Source of the DNA: an uncultured Pseudomonadota bacterium
GTDB lineage: Bacteria > Myxococcota_A > UBA796 > SXON01
DNA: 64,000 nucleotides
Assembly: GCA_903885375.1 (NCBI GenBank)
Contig: CAISIK010000219.1
Span: forward strand, 1 to 64,000
Direction: 5' to 3'
Shown here: positions 1-8,019 of the stretch, one piece after another
Numbering within the stretch: position 1 is the stretch's first letter
Layout: each line of letters starts with the position of its first letter
The notes under the pieces: model-generated
Told to the model about the DNA's origin: nothing
Databases searched by the model: none
What the model saw: the letters and a program-made list of their open reading frames with translations, nothing else
Made by a program: the position numbers and the translations under genes

Positions 1-659
1 CGCCGCCTCCTTCGCCGGCGCCGGTGGCCGCCGAGGTCGCGGTGGAGGCGCCGCCGGAGCCCGCGCCGGAGCCCACGCCGGAAGCGCCGCAGGCGGCGCC
101 GGTGCCAAGCGCCCCGGAGCCGGAGGCCGTGGCGGCCGAAGCCACGGAGGCCGCCGAGGCCGAGGTCGCCGAGGCGTCCGCCGAGGTGGCCGATGCGGAG
201 GCGGCGGTGGAGCCCGCTGCCGAGGAGAACCCCCACCGCCAGGGCAAGAACTTCACGCCGAGCGGGCGCCGCCCGGCTGGCAAGGGCAAGCGCCGCTCGT
301 GCCCCACGGTGGCAGACGATGGCGTGGAGCGGCTCTCCCCGACCGAGTGGAACGTGCGCCGCGACGTGGTGGAGCACTACGCCGGCAACCTCAAGGAGCT
401 CATGAAGCTGGGCTCGGTGCGCCCCCACCGCGCCGAGGATGGCAAGCTCCGCGGCTTCCGCGTGGCGGTGGCGCGCTGCAGCATCCTCCGCGACACGGGC
501 CTCCGCAGCGGCGACATCGTGCAGAGCATCAATGGCATCGAGGTACACGACCTCTTCGGCGCCCTCGGCGCCTACTTCAAGCTGCGGAAGGAAACGCACA
601 TCGACGTGCGGATCACCCGCCGCGGGCGTCCGCTCACCTTCAGCTACGACCTGATCTGA
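1..659 (+). CDS. gspC: GspC-type PDZ protein of type II secretion, 5' end outside window
   Basis: The frame is open from base 3 with no upstream stop, so the gene begins before the window. Visible are an Ala/Pro/Glu-rich linker of about 70 residues, a short basic stretch, and about 110 C-terminal residues ending in a PDZ fold (SGDIVQSINGIEV, then a region rich in charged residues and a final beta strand). A proline-rich linker followed by a PDZ domain at the extreme C-terminus is the order found in GspC, the inner-membrane protein that links the type II secretion platform to the secretin. The transmembrane helix and most of the HR region are not in view, so another PDZ-ended envelope protein cannot be excluded. 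The stop faces glnN, which is convergent. Confidence 0.6.
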   Translation, partial: PPPSPAPVAAEVAVEAPPEPAPEPTPEAPQAAPVPSAPEPEAVAAEATEAAEAEVAEASAEVADAEAAVEPAAEENPHRQGKNFTPSGRRPAGKGKRRSCPTVADDGVERLSPTEWNVRRDVVEHYAGNLKELMKLGSVRPHRAEDGKLRGFRVAVARCSILRDTGLRSGDIVQSINGIEVHDLFGALGAYFKLRKETHIDVRITRRGRPLTFSYDLI

Positions 660-684
660 GCGGGGGCGCGAGGGGGCGGCTGCA

Positions 685-718
685 CTGTCGGCCCGCCATG
701 CGGCCGGCCCCCCGACAG
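685..718. terminator. Hairpin between convergent gspC-like gene and glnN
   Basis: Perfect 7-bp arms CTGTCGG (685-691) and CCGACAG (712-718) enclose a GC-rich 20-nt loop that can pair further. It lies between two convergent stops, so a bidirectional terminator is likely. There is no T-run on either side, so it is not a classical intrinsic terminator. Confidence 0.35.
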
Positions 719-721
719 CGC

Positions 722-771
722 GCAAACCGCACCTGCCCACGCCCGACCCGCGTACGGTCGCGGCGGTTTGC
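722..771. terminator. Second inverted repeat in the same convergent gap
   Basis: GCAAACCGC (722-730) and GCGGTTTGC (763-771) are perfect 9-bp arms around a 32-nt loop, ending 9 nt before the glnN stop. It follows directly on the first hairpin. It is probably part of the same transcription-end region; a protein-binding site is the alternative. Confidence 0.3.
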
Positions 772-779
772 CCAGACCC

Positions 780-2930
780 CTACCCGTTGACGAACAGCAT
801 CTCGCGGTACTTCGGCAGGCTCCAGCGGTGGTCGGCCACGATGCGCTCGGCGGCATCGCAGGCGTTGCGGAGCGTCTGGAGCGCGGGCACCACGGAGGCG
901 CAGTAGTAGCTGGCCACCGCCATGAGCCCCTCGCCGGATGCGCCGGCCACCGCCGCATCCACGGCGTTGCGCGCCGCGAGGAGGTCCGCACCCGCCGCCG
1001 CCACCGCGCCCGAACGGCTCGCCGCGAGGGTGCCCGAAGCACCCACGAGCGCCTGCTCCTCGGCGATGAGCGAGGGGATCACGTAGGTGTCCACGAGCTC
1101 CTTGAGCACGTCGGACTCGATCTCCACCTTCTTGTTGTAGAGCTCGAGCCGCACGTCGTAGCGGCTGTGCAGCTCGTCCTTGCTCAGCACGCCGGTGCGC
1201 TCGAACAGGGTGCGGGCGGCCTCGGTGTTGAGCAGGCCGAGCGCGGAGGGCGTGTTGCGTGCGTGCGGGAGGCCGCGGCGCTCTGCCTCGACCACCCACT
1301 CGGCGCTGTAGCCGTTGCCATCGAAGCGCACGGGGGTGCTCTCCGTGAGCGCGCGGCGCACGGCGGTCATCACATCGTCGCCGCCTTCGATCCAGCGGAT
1401 GAGCTGCTCCACGCCGTCGGTCACGGCGGCGTTGAGGCAGGCGGTGGGGAAGCTGATGCTGGCCGAGGAGCCGACCGCGCGGAACTCGAACTTGTTGCCG
1501 GTGAACGCGAAGGGCGAGGTGCGGTTGCGGTCGGTGTTGTCCTGCGCGATGGCCGGGAGCCGGCTCACGCCGAGCTCGATCATCGCCTGGCCGGGCGCGA
1601 GGTTGGCCACCTGGCCGCTCACGATGCCGTCGGCGATCTTCGTGAGGAAATCACCGAGGAAGACCGAGATGATCGCCGGGGGGGCTTCGTTGGCGCCGAG
1701 GCGGAAGTCGTTGCCGTGGCTGGCGATCGAGGCGCGGAGCACGCCCGAGTGGCGGTACACGCCGAGGAGGGTGGCCGCGAGGAAGGCGAGGAAGCGGAGG
1801 TTTTCGGCGGGGTTGTGGCCGGGGTCCAGCAGGTTCTCGCCGGAGCTGGTCTGCATCGACCAGTTCACGTGCTTGCCGGAGCCGTTCACGCCGGCGAAGG
1901 GCTTCTCGTGGAGCAGCATGGCGAAGCCGTGCCGGTCGGCCACGCTGCGGAGCGTGCGCATCACGAGCTGGTTGTGGTCGGCGGCCACGTTGGCCTCGGT
2001 GAACACGGGCGCGAGCTCGAACTGGCCGGGCGCCACTTCGTTGTGGCGCGTCTTCGCCCACACGCCGAGCGCGTAGAGCTCGAACTCCACCTCCTCCATG
2101 AGCGCGAGCACGCGGGTGGGGATGGAGCCGAAGTAGTGATCTTCGAGGCTCTGGCCCTTCGGCGCCGAGGCGCCGAGCACGGTGCGGCCGGCCACGGTGA
2201 GGTCGGGGCGGAGCGCGGCCCACGCCTTGTCCACCACGAAGTACTCCTGCTCGGGGCCGACGGTGGCGGTGATGCGGGCGGCGGGCTTGCCGAGGAGGGT
2301 GCAGAGCTTGGACGACGCTTTGCTCAGGCACTCCATCGAGCGGAGGAGCGGCGCCTTCTCGTCGAGCGATTCGCCGTGGTAGCCGAGGAAGGCGCTGGGG
2401 ATGACCAGCGTGCGCCCGGAGGGGCCTTCCATGAGGAACATGGGGGAGGTCGGGTCCCAGGCGGTGTAGCCGCGGGCCTCGAAGGTGGAGCGCATTCCGC
2501 CGGAGGGGAAGCTCGACGCGTCGGGCTCGCTCTGAAGGAGCATGCCGCCGGTGAACTTCTCGATGGGGCGGCCGTTGTTGTCGAACCACAGGAAGCTGTC
2601 GTGCTTCTCGGCGGTGCTCCCGGTCATCGGGTGGAACCAGTGGCAGAAGTGGCTGGCGCCCTGCTCGAGCGCCCATTCCTTCACGGCGTGGGCGATGGCA
2701 TCGGCCACGGGGCGGTCGAGGCGGTGGCCGGCTTCGACCGTCTCCGACCAGCGGGCGAAGATTTCGGGGGGCAGGCGCTGCTTCATGCGCTCGCCGTGGA
2801 ACACCCGGGAAGCGAAGGTCTGCGACACGCGCGCGGGGCGCCCTTCGGCATCGACCTGGCGGGGCAGGCTGCGTACGGTGCGGGAGGTGGCGGTCTGGAT
2901 GGCTACACGACGAGCACTGGCCTCGGACAT
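780..2930 (-). CDS. glnN: Type III glutamine synthetase
   Basis: Predicted 716-residue enzyme that condenses glutamate and ammonium to glutamine with ATP. The length (type I is about 470) and the motifs mark the large GSIII class: GPEQEYFVVDKAW for the glutamate/metal site, NEVAPGQFELAP with the following AADHNQL segment, NGSGKHVNWSM for ATP binding, RLGANEAPPAI, and NRTSPFAFTGNKFEFRAVGS near the C-terminal active-site loop. I place the start at the ATG giving MSEASARR, because AGGGAG lies 7 nt upstream; the longer frame back to 3167 reads through the promoter region. A sigma-54-like promoter sits at 2997-3012. GSIII enzymes are dodecamers found in Bacteroides, cyanobacteria and some deltaproteobacteria. 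No truncation or missing catalytic residue was seen. Confidence 0.95.
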   Translation of the reverse strand: MSEASARRVAIQTATSRTVRSLPRQVDAEGRPARVSQTFASRVFHGERMKQRLPPEIFARWSETVEAGHRLDRPVADAIAHAVKEWALEQGASHFCHWFHPMTGSTAEKHDSFLWFDNNGRPIEKFTGGMLLQSEPDASSFPSGGMRSTFEARGYTAWDPTSPMFLMEGPSGRTLVIPSAFLGYHGESLDEKAPLLRSMECLSKASSKLCTLLGKPAARITATVGPEQEYFVVDKAWAALRPDLTVAGRTVLGASAPKGQSLEDHYFGSIPTRVLALMEEVEFELYALGVWAKTRHNEVAPGQFELAPVFTEANVAADHNQLVMRTLRSVADRHGFAMLLHEKPFAGVNGSGKHVNWSMQTSSGENLLDPGHNPAENLRFLAFLAATLLGVYRHSGVLRASIASHGNDFRLGANEAPPAIISVFLGDFLTKIADGIVSGQVANLAPGQAMIELGVSRLPAIAQDNTDRNRTSPFAFTGNKFEFRAVGSSASISFPTACLNAAVTDGVEQLIRWIEGGDDVMTAVRRALTESTPVRFDGNGYSAEWVVEAERRGLPHARNTPSALGLLNTEAARTLFERTGVLSKDELHSRYDVRLELYNKKVEIESDVLKELVDTYVIPSLIAEEQALVGASGTLAASRSGAVAAAGADLLAARNAVDAAVAGASGEGLMAVASYYCASVVPALQTLRNACDAAERIVADHRWSLPKYREMLFVNG

Positions 2931-2996
2931 GGTCGACTCCCTGGGGGTGGCGCGGCGGGAGCTAACGAGGCCACGATCCCGCTGCACCCCCAAAAA

Positions 2997-3012
2997 AGCC
3001 AAGCCGGTGCCC
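2997..3012 (-). promoter_or_regulatory. Candidate sigma-54 promoter of glnN
   Basis: Read on the minus strand the site is GGGCACCGGCTTGGCT. This keeps the invariant GG-N10-GC of -24/-12 promoters and matches 9 of the 11 fixed positions of TGGCAC-N5-TTGCW. The start of transcription would fall near 2986, giving a leader of about 55 nt before the glnN ATG. Nitrogen-controlled glutamine synthetases are classic sigma-54 targets, so context supports it. Confidence 0.45.
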
Positions 3013-3042
3013 CACCCGATCGAGCAAGCTACGGGTCCTGCG

Positions 3043-5061
3043 ATGCTGCCGCTTCTGCTCCTCGCCGCCTGCGCTCCCGCCGACGATTCGGCCGCCGCTG
3101 GCGCGGCGCCGCCTCCGCCCTGGGCCGAGCTCGAGACCGAGCTCGATCCCTTCCGCGCCATGCTCACCGTGGACGTGGGGGCCGAAGCGCGGCACCTCGC
3201 TGCAGTGGCGGGCGCGCCGTCGCTCGCGGTCTGGCCAGGCCCGCGGGGCGGGGCAGCGCTTCTCGATGGCCGCTACCGGCTCGACAGCCAGGCACGTTGT
3301 CTCGACCCCTCGCCCTTCCCGCGCGTGGAGGATGGGACCGACCGGCAGGGCGCCTGCCCCGAGGGGGAGGTGGAGCTCGACCGCACTGCGCTGGGCCCGG
3401 GCCGGGAGGTGCTCGGCGTGGCCGACGATCCCGTCCTCCACGAGGTGTCCGTGCTGTTCGAGGGCGGCGGGGTGGCGGTAGCGAGCACCGAGCTCCTCGA
3501 GGGCAACCCGCTCGACTGGCTGCGCCTCCGCCCGGCCGTCACACTGGAGTTGGCGTCGGGCGCGGCCCCGCAGGTGTTCGCGGCGCTGCCGGGCGGCGGC
3601 TGGGTTGCGGCGTCGGGCCGCGAGGTGGCCAGCTTCGGTCGCGATGGCGTTCGGCTCGACAGCGCCGATGTGGTGGACGATGTGTCCGCCCTCGTGGTGT
3701 CGGGCAGCGAGGTGTGGGCGGCCACCTCCGGCGGGGCCGCTTCGCTCGGCGGGGCGGGCCTCGCGTGCGGGGGCGGGGCCGGGCTGGCGGCGGATGGGGC
3801 GGGCGGCGTGTGGGTGTCCTGCGCGGCGGCGGGCCGCGTGAGCCACGTCAACGCGAGCGGGACGGTGCAGGAGGAGGTGGCCGTGGACGGGCTCGTCGGT
3901 GCGGTCGCGCTCAACGGGGAGACGGGCGTGGTCTACGTGGCGGTGGAGGAGGGCGTGGCGGAGCTTCGCGGCGGCGCGGAGGTGGCCCGGCACGCGGTCG
4001 GAAGGCCCGAGGCGCTCGTGATCAACGCCGTCGGCGAGCTCGGCGTGCTCCGCGAGGGCACCGTGGAGGTGTACGTGGACGAGACTGCGCTCGTGGGGCG
4101 CCCGCCGCTCTCGATGTGGATTGCGGCCTTCGTGGAGAACCCCCGCGCCGAGGCCAGCCGCGTGGCCTGTTCCGGCGCGGCGGACGGCATGGAGGAGCGG
4201 GCCGCCCGCGCGATCGGCAACCGAGCCCTCCTCGACGACCTCCCCCCCTTCGTGGCCCTCGCCGTCTCCCCCCCGGTGGCCGCCCACGCCCGGCGCTGCA
4301 AGGTGGCCGACGAGCTGGCGGAGGCGATCCGCGGCCCGCGCATCGAGGACGGCGCGCTCTTCCACGATCCCCCCGACTGCGCCGATCAGGATTGCCTCGA
4401 TGCGGCCGTGGCCCAGGAGGTGGCCGCGCTCGCCGACCTCGACGTGTCCCCGCGGTTCGCCGCCGGTGCGGCCGGCTGGGAAGCCGGGGGCGACTGGGTG
4501 CTGGCCGTGGAGCGCGCCGGCCTCGACCGGCACGCCTTCGTTGGCCTCTCCGCGCTGCCCGGGGTGGGCATCGACGACCCGCGCGGCAAGGAGGCCGCCC
4601 CCTGGTCCGGCGAGGTGGCCTCCCGCCCCTGGCGCACGGCGTCGGCCGACATCACGCTCGACGACGACCCGGCGGGTGGCTTCCTCCTCATCCCGGGCTC
4701 CACGTTGGCGATCTTCAACGCCGCCGACTGCCCGGGCGCGCTTCAGGCCGAGTGCCGGATGATGGACGTGGGCGGCGGCAGCGTGATCGACGCCGACGAC
4801 GTGGCGGTGGCCGACCTCCTCCTGCACCGCGCCGCCGGCCGTCGCGAAAGCTCGGGCGCGTCCACCTGGTACTTCCACCTCCCGGCGATCGAGGAGTTCA
4901 GCTACGTGGAGGGGTGCACCCGCAGCGAGGCCGGGAGCTGGTCGGGGAGCGGCTGCCAGGCCGAGCCGCTCCAGGGCTGGCTCTACGATGTGCACGCCCG
5001 GCTGGTGAACGCGGGTGTGGTGCGCTGGGGGTGTCCGAGTGACACGGAGGTGGGGGCGTGA
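3043..5061 (+). CDS. Large lipoprotein of unknown function
   Basis: 672 residues starting MLPLLLLAACAP, a very short signal with a lipobox (LAAC, Cys10). The N-terminal half is rich in short Gly/Ala/Val beta-strand patterns with repeating V-A-A-S-G type elements, as in beta-propeller or repeat proteins. The C-terminal third contains many Cys residues (PDCADQDCLDAA, DCPGALQAEC, VEGCTRSEAGS), suggesting disulfides outside the cytoplasm. I recognise no enzyme motif. The start was chosen because the longer frame back to 2542 lies antisense to glnN. A TACGGG element 7 nt before the ATG and no Shine-Dalgarno suggest a leaderless or near-leaderless mRNA. It is divergent from glnN and shares a 112-bp promoter gap. 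Confidence 0.75.
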   Translation: MLPLLLLAACAPADDSAAAGAAPPPPWAELETELDPFRAMLTVDVGAEARHLAAVAGAPSLAVWPGPRGGAALLDGRYRLDSQARCLDPSPFPRVEDGTDRQGACPEGEVELDRTALGPGREVLGVADDPVLHEVSVLFEGGGVAVASTELLEGNPLDWLRLRPAVTLELASGAAPQVFAALPGGGWVAASGREVASFGRDGVRLDSADVVDDVSALVVSGSEVWAATSGGAASLGGAGLACGGGAGLAADGAGGVWVSCAAAGRVSHVNASGTVQEEVAVDGLVGAVALNGETGVVYVAVEEGVAELRGGAEVARHAVGRPEALVINAVGELGVLREGTVEVYVDETALVGRPPLSMWIAAFVENPRAEASRVACSGAADGMEERAARAIGNRALLDDLPPFVALAVSPPVAAHARRCKVADELAEAIRGPRIEDGALFHDPPDCADQDCLDAAVAQEVAALADLDVSPRFAAGAAGWEAGGDWVLAVERAGLDRHAFVGLSALPGVGIDDPRGKEAAPWSGEVASRPWRTASADITLDDDPAGGFLLIPGSTLAIFNAADCPGALQAECRMMDVGGGSVIDADDVAVADLLLHRAAGRRESSGASTWYFHLPAIEEFSYVEGCTRSEAGSWSGSGCQAEPLQGWLYDVHARLVNAGVVRWGCPSDTEVGA

Positions 5062-5094
5062 AGGGGGCGGCGGTTGCGGCGGCGGCCAGTCCGG

Positions 5095-5463
5095 TCAGGT
5101 GAGCGTGTACGGGACGAAGACGCCAGCCGTTGCAGGTGGAAAATCGCGCGTGTTCCGCGTGGCGAGCTGCCGGCCGTGGACGCGGGCCGTCGCCAGAATG
5201 ATCGCGTCCGGGAGCTTCACGCCGAGCTCACGGCGCACGCGGACAGCGGCTTCGGCGACCGCTTCGTCAATCGCGAGGACTGCGTAGGCGGAAAGGAATG
5301 CCCGAATCGCCTGCTCCTCGCGAGCGTCCCGCGCGCCGACGAGCAGTTCCGTCCAGGTCATCGTGCTGATCGCCGCCGCGGGTAGCGTGGCCAGAAATCG
5401 TGTGTAAGGCTCGACGTTCCGCAGGTGGTCGACCAGGACGCAGGTGTCGAGGACGAAGCTCAC
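5095..5463 (-). CDS. vapC: VapC-like PIN-domain toxin
   Basis: 122-residue PIN-domain ribonuclease. The four acidic residues expected of the Mg2+ site are present: D6 (FVLDT), E39 (TWTEL), D86 (KLPDAIILATA) and D107 (RNTRDF). The length is normal for VapC, which cleaves tRNA or rRNA and is held inactive by its antitoxin. The GTG start at 5463 overlaps the antitoxin stop as GTGA, so the two are translationally coupled and made in the order antitoxin then toxin. The ATG 12 nt further upstream lies inside the antitoxin gene and is less likely. The gene looks intact. Confidence 0.88.
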   Translation of the reverse strand: MSFVLDTCVLVDHLRNVEPYTRFLATLPAAAISTMTWTELLVGARDAREEQAIRAFLSAYAVLAIDEAVAEAAVRVRRELGVKLPDAIILATARVHGRQLATRNTRDFPPATAGVFVPYTLT

Positions 5464-5690
5464 TGCCCCTCCCACTCCCCGCGCATCCGCTTCTGGTACG
5501 CCAGCCCGTCTTCTTCGCGGTCGGCCCAGAGGCCCCGGGCCGCGAGGATCGCTGCGCGTCGTACCGGCTCGTCGTCGAGGAGTCGAGCGACGGCGCGGCG
5601 AACGGCCTCGGCGCGACTGACCCCGTTGGCGGCGCGCCAGGCTTCGAGCGCGGCGAGCTGATCGTTCGGGAGATCGATGATGGTGCGCAT
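5460..5690 (-). CDS. vapB: Ribbon-helix-helix antitoxin of the VapC-like toxin
   Basis: 76 residues beginning MRTIIDLPNDQLAALEAW. The first strand (RTIIDLP) and the two helices that follow (AEAVRRAVARLL) match the ribbon-helix-helix antitoxins often paired with PIN toxins; the acidic and basic C-terminal tail (RMRGEWEG) would wrap the toxin. Such proteins bind DNA as dimers and repress their own operon. An in-frame ATG 24 nt upstream is an alternative start; I prefer 5690 because the RHH strand begins immediately there. The symbol vapB is used for the partner role; the fold is CopG/RHH. Confidence 0.82.
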   Translation of the reverse strand: MRTIIDLPNDQLAALEAWRAANGVSRAEAVRRAVARLLDDEPVRRAAILAARGLWADREEDGLAYQKRMRGEWEGQ

Positions 5691-5691
5691 G

Positions 5692-5711
5692 GCGTCATTA
5701 TTTCGCGTCAT
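5692..5711 (-). promoter_or_regulatory. Direct repeat upstream of vapB, candidate RHH operator
   Basis: Read on the plus strand, GCGTCAT occurs at 5692-5698 and again at 5705-5711, a 13-bp period, immediately before the antitoxin start. Short spaced repeats at this place are where RHH antitoxins bind to autoregulate. The area is AT-richer than its surroundings. Confidence 0.35.
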
Positions 5712-5809
5712 CACTGGAGCCGGGGGCGATTCGACCGCGCCGCAACGCGCCCGCGACGCCCTTGCGACGAGTCGCCGGGCAGACGCGCGTTGCCCAAACC
5801 TCCTCCCTC

Positions 5810-6655
5810 CTATTTCCCCTTCCCCGCGAAGTGTACCCGCATCCTCGCCGACGCCCCCCAGTTGGTCTCGCCCGCGTACGCCGCGGTGACGTCGAGGTTG
5901 CCGAGGTCCGCGATCGGAATGGTCGGCGAGACGAACACCCCATCGGCCGACATCCCCGCGCGCACCCGGAACGGCTCCCACCGGTTTCCCAGCCGCGGGA
6001 AGGCGATGCCCGCGGCCACCTCCAGGATCGGACCGGGCATCGGCGCCGGCGAGACGTCGAAGAGGTTTCCGTCGATGAAGAAGCTGTCCCGCGGCCCGAG
6101 GCGCAGCGTAGCGGTCGGCAGGATCGGGACGTTGGTGCCGCTCGCCTCGCGCCGCAGCGCCCCGGCCATCAGGCCGACAGAGCCGCCTACCCAGTGGTGG
6201 TCGAGCCCCACGGAGCCGCGGACGCCGCCGCTCGGGTGGAGCTTCGAGTTGCCCAGCAAGCCGACGACCGCACCGTAGGCGCCGCCGGTGACCGTCAGGT
6301 TCGTCTCGCGGCTGATCGGTTTGGAGTAGCGGTAGAGCGCGCCGGCGTCCGCGTAGTGGTTCACACCGGCACAGCTCGGAAACTGTCCACCGCCAACGCC
6401 GAACTCAATCGTGTGCCGCTCCGGGATGGCGGCGTGGGGGAGCCGCGAAGTCGCGTTGGGCAGCGGCAGCGGTTCGCCGTTGTGGGCAGGCGGGGGCGCT
6501 TCGCCGGGATCGGGCTGGGAAGTCTCGCCCGCGTCGGCCGCCATGAGCGGCACGCCGAGGAGGATCAGCCAGCCGCGGTGCAGCGGGCCAGGCCGCCGAC
6601 GCACGAGCCAGGTGGCGAAGGGCACGAGCAGCAGAATGACGACGACGCCGATCAT
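5810..6655 (-). CDS. Envelope protein with N-terminal membrane segment, probable beta-barrel C-terminus
   Basis: 281 residues. A hydrophobic helix (MIGVVVILLLVPFATWLV) and a second one (GWLILLGVPLMAA) open the protein, followed by a Pro/Glu-rich linker. About 190 residues of alternating polar/aliphatic strands with Gly/Asn turns then run to the C-terminus (for example LTVTGGAYGAVVGLLGN and ARMRVHFAGKGK). The strand pattern resembles small outer-membrane beta-barrels or porin-like surface proteins, but I cannot name a family. The start at 6655 was chosen because upstream codons in the frame read the intergenic DNA. Transcribed towards vapBC, with 119 bp between. Confidence 0.65.
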   Translation of the reverse strand: MIGVVVILLLVPFATWLVRRRPGPLHRGWLILLGVPLMAADAGETSQPDPGEAPPPAHNGEPLPLPNATSRLPHAAIPERHTIEFGVGGGQFPSCAGVNHYADAGALYRYSKPISRETNLTVTGGAYGAVVGLLGNSKLHPSGGVRGSVGLDHHWVGGSVGLMAGALRREASGTNVPILPTATLRLGPRDSFFIDGNLFDVSPAPMPGPILEVAAGIAFPRLGNRWEPFRVRAGMSADGVFVSPTIPIADLGNLDVTAAYAGETNWGASARMRVHFAGKGK

Positions 6656-6959
6656 CGCGGCCACGCCTCCATCGCATCGACATCCGGCGCCAACGCCGGA
6701 AGAGGCGGCATCCGCGTGGACGGGCGTCGGGGTGTGTAGCCAGCGGGTTGGTTGCCGTGCAGCAGACGCGCCTCGCGCCCCACCACGGTACCCCCGCTGA
6801 CCGAGCCACCGCAAGCCCATCGGCGTTGAACGGTCCTCGAACTCCAAGCCGCACACCCCGCCGGTTGCGGCCTCGCCCCCGCCTTCCGGCCGCGCCGGAG
6901 GGAAACGAGCGCGGCGGACCGAACGGCGTGGCGTGATAGCGCGCGAAGGGAGGTTGACC
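6656..6959. other. Divergent intergenic region with two hairpins
   Basis: About 300 bp without a gene, between an envelope gene leaving on the minus strand and a phosphatase gene on the plus strand. It holds TCCGGCG-CCAA-CGCCGGA (6683-6700, 7-bp stem, tetraloop) in the minus-strand leader and TCCGGC-CGC-GCCGGA (6885-6899) in the plus-strand leader. I see no convincing -10/-35 pair. Confidence 0.4.
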
Positions 6960-8015
6960 TTGACTCCTCGCTTCCCCCTGCTCCTGTGCGTCGTCGTGGC
7001 CTGCTCCGACCCCGGCGCCGGCGGCACTGTCCTCAAGGCGAGCGACACCGCCGCACCCGGCGAGGACACCGACACCGACACCGACACCGCCTCGCCGATC
7101 GACAGCGGCAACACGGACAGCGCCGGCGATTCCGGGGCCGACAGCGGCGGGGGCGACACCGGCGAGGAGCCCGAGCCCACCGTGCGGTTCGTGGCCCTCG
7201 GCGACGCCGGGGAGGGCAACACCGAGCAGTTCGCCGTGGCCGACGCCATCGGTGCGGTGTGCCTCCGGGATGGGTGCGACTTCGCCCTCTACCTCGGCGA
7301 CAACTTCTACGACTCCGGGGTGGACGACACCGGCGACTCCCAGTGGGACGCCAAGTTCGAGCTGCCCTATGCGGAGCTGGACTTCCCGTTCTACCCCGTG
7401 CTCGGCAACCACGACTACGGCGGGGAGGGCATTGGCTGGGAGCTCTGGAAGGGCTCGATCTACGTGGACTACACGGCCCAATCCGACAAGTGGACCATGC
7501 CGGACCTCTACTACACGCACGTCCATGGCGATGCGACCTTCTTCGGGCTCGACACCACGCAGGTCTTCTGGGGGTTCGGCGCGGACCAGGCCGACTGGCG
7601 GGCCGACGAGCTGGCGCGGGTCTCCACCACTTGGACGGTGGCGTACGGTCACCACCCCTACCTGAGCAACGGCCCGCACGGCAACGCGGGCAGCTACGAG
7701 GGGCTCGACTGGGTGCCGATCGTCAACGGGGCGGCCATCCAGGACTTCGTGGAGGACGGCCTCTGCGGGCGGGTGGACCTCTACATCGATGGGCACGACC
7801 ACTCCCTGCAGTGGCCGCAGTCCACCTGCGCCGGCACGGAGTTCATGGTGTCGGGCGCCGGCGCCAAGACGACCGAGCTCGATGGCGGCAACGGCACATG
7901 GTTCGAGGCCGAGATCGAGGGCTTCGTATGGGTGGAGTTGAAGGGCCGCACCCTCACGGGTGTGTTCTACGATCTCAATGGAGTCGAGCTTTTCCGCAGG
8001 ACCGTCGTAAAGTAG
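6960..8015 (+). CDS. Lipid-anchored acid-phosphatase-like metallophosphoesterase
   Basis: 351-residue exported calcineurin-like phosphoesterase of the tartrate-resistant acid phosphatase (ACP5) type. The metal-site motifs appear in order: ALGDAGEG, YLGDNFYDSG, VLGNHDYGG, VAYGHHPYLS and IDGHDHSLQ, which supply Asp, Asp/Tyr, Asn-His, His and His-x-His ligands of a di-metal centre. It would hydrolyse phosphomonoesters outside the cell. The N-terminus is a lipoprotein signal (LLLCVVVAC) followed by an Asp-Thr repeat linker. I chose the TTG at 6960 because AAGGGAGG ends 6 nt before it; the GTG at 6933 has no ribosome binding site. First gene of a tightly spaced run of exported proteins to 14276. 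Confidence 0.88.
   Translation: MTPRFPLLLCVVVACSDPGAGGTVLKASDTAAPGEDTDTDTDTASPIDSGNTDSAGDSGADSGGGDTGEEPEPTVRFVALGDAGEGNTEQFAVADAIGAVCLRDGCDFALYLGDNFYDSGVDDTGDSQWDAKFELPYAELDFPFYPVLGNHDYGGEGIGWELWKGSIYVDYTAQSDKWTMPDLYYTHVHGDATFFGLDTTQVFWGFGADQADWRADELARVSTTWTVAYGHHPYLSNGPHGNAGSYEGLDWVPIVNGAAIQDFVEDGLCGRVDLYIDGHDHSLQWPQSTCAGTEFMVSGAGAKTTELDGGNGTWFEAEIEGFVWVELKGRTLTGVFYDLNGVELFRRTVVK
7065..7088 (+). repeat. Hexanucleotide repeat (GACACC)4 encoding Asp-Thr
   Basis: Four perfect GACACC units within the linker of the phosphatase lipoprotein. As the unit is six bases, slippage would change linker length without shifting the frame. Confidence 0.9.
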
Positions 8016-8019
8016 GCGG

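Noticed and set aside
768-5042. A 1424-codon plus-strand frame antisense to glnN
   Set aside because: It is His/Val/Glu low-complexity reverse translation of a clearly recognised glutamine synthetase; GC-rich genomes give many such shadows.
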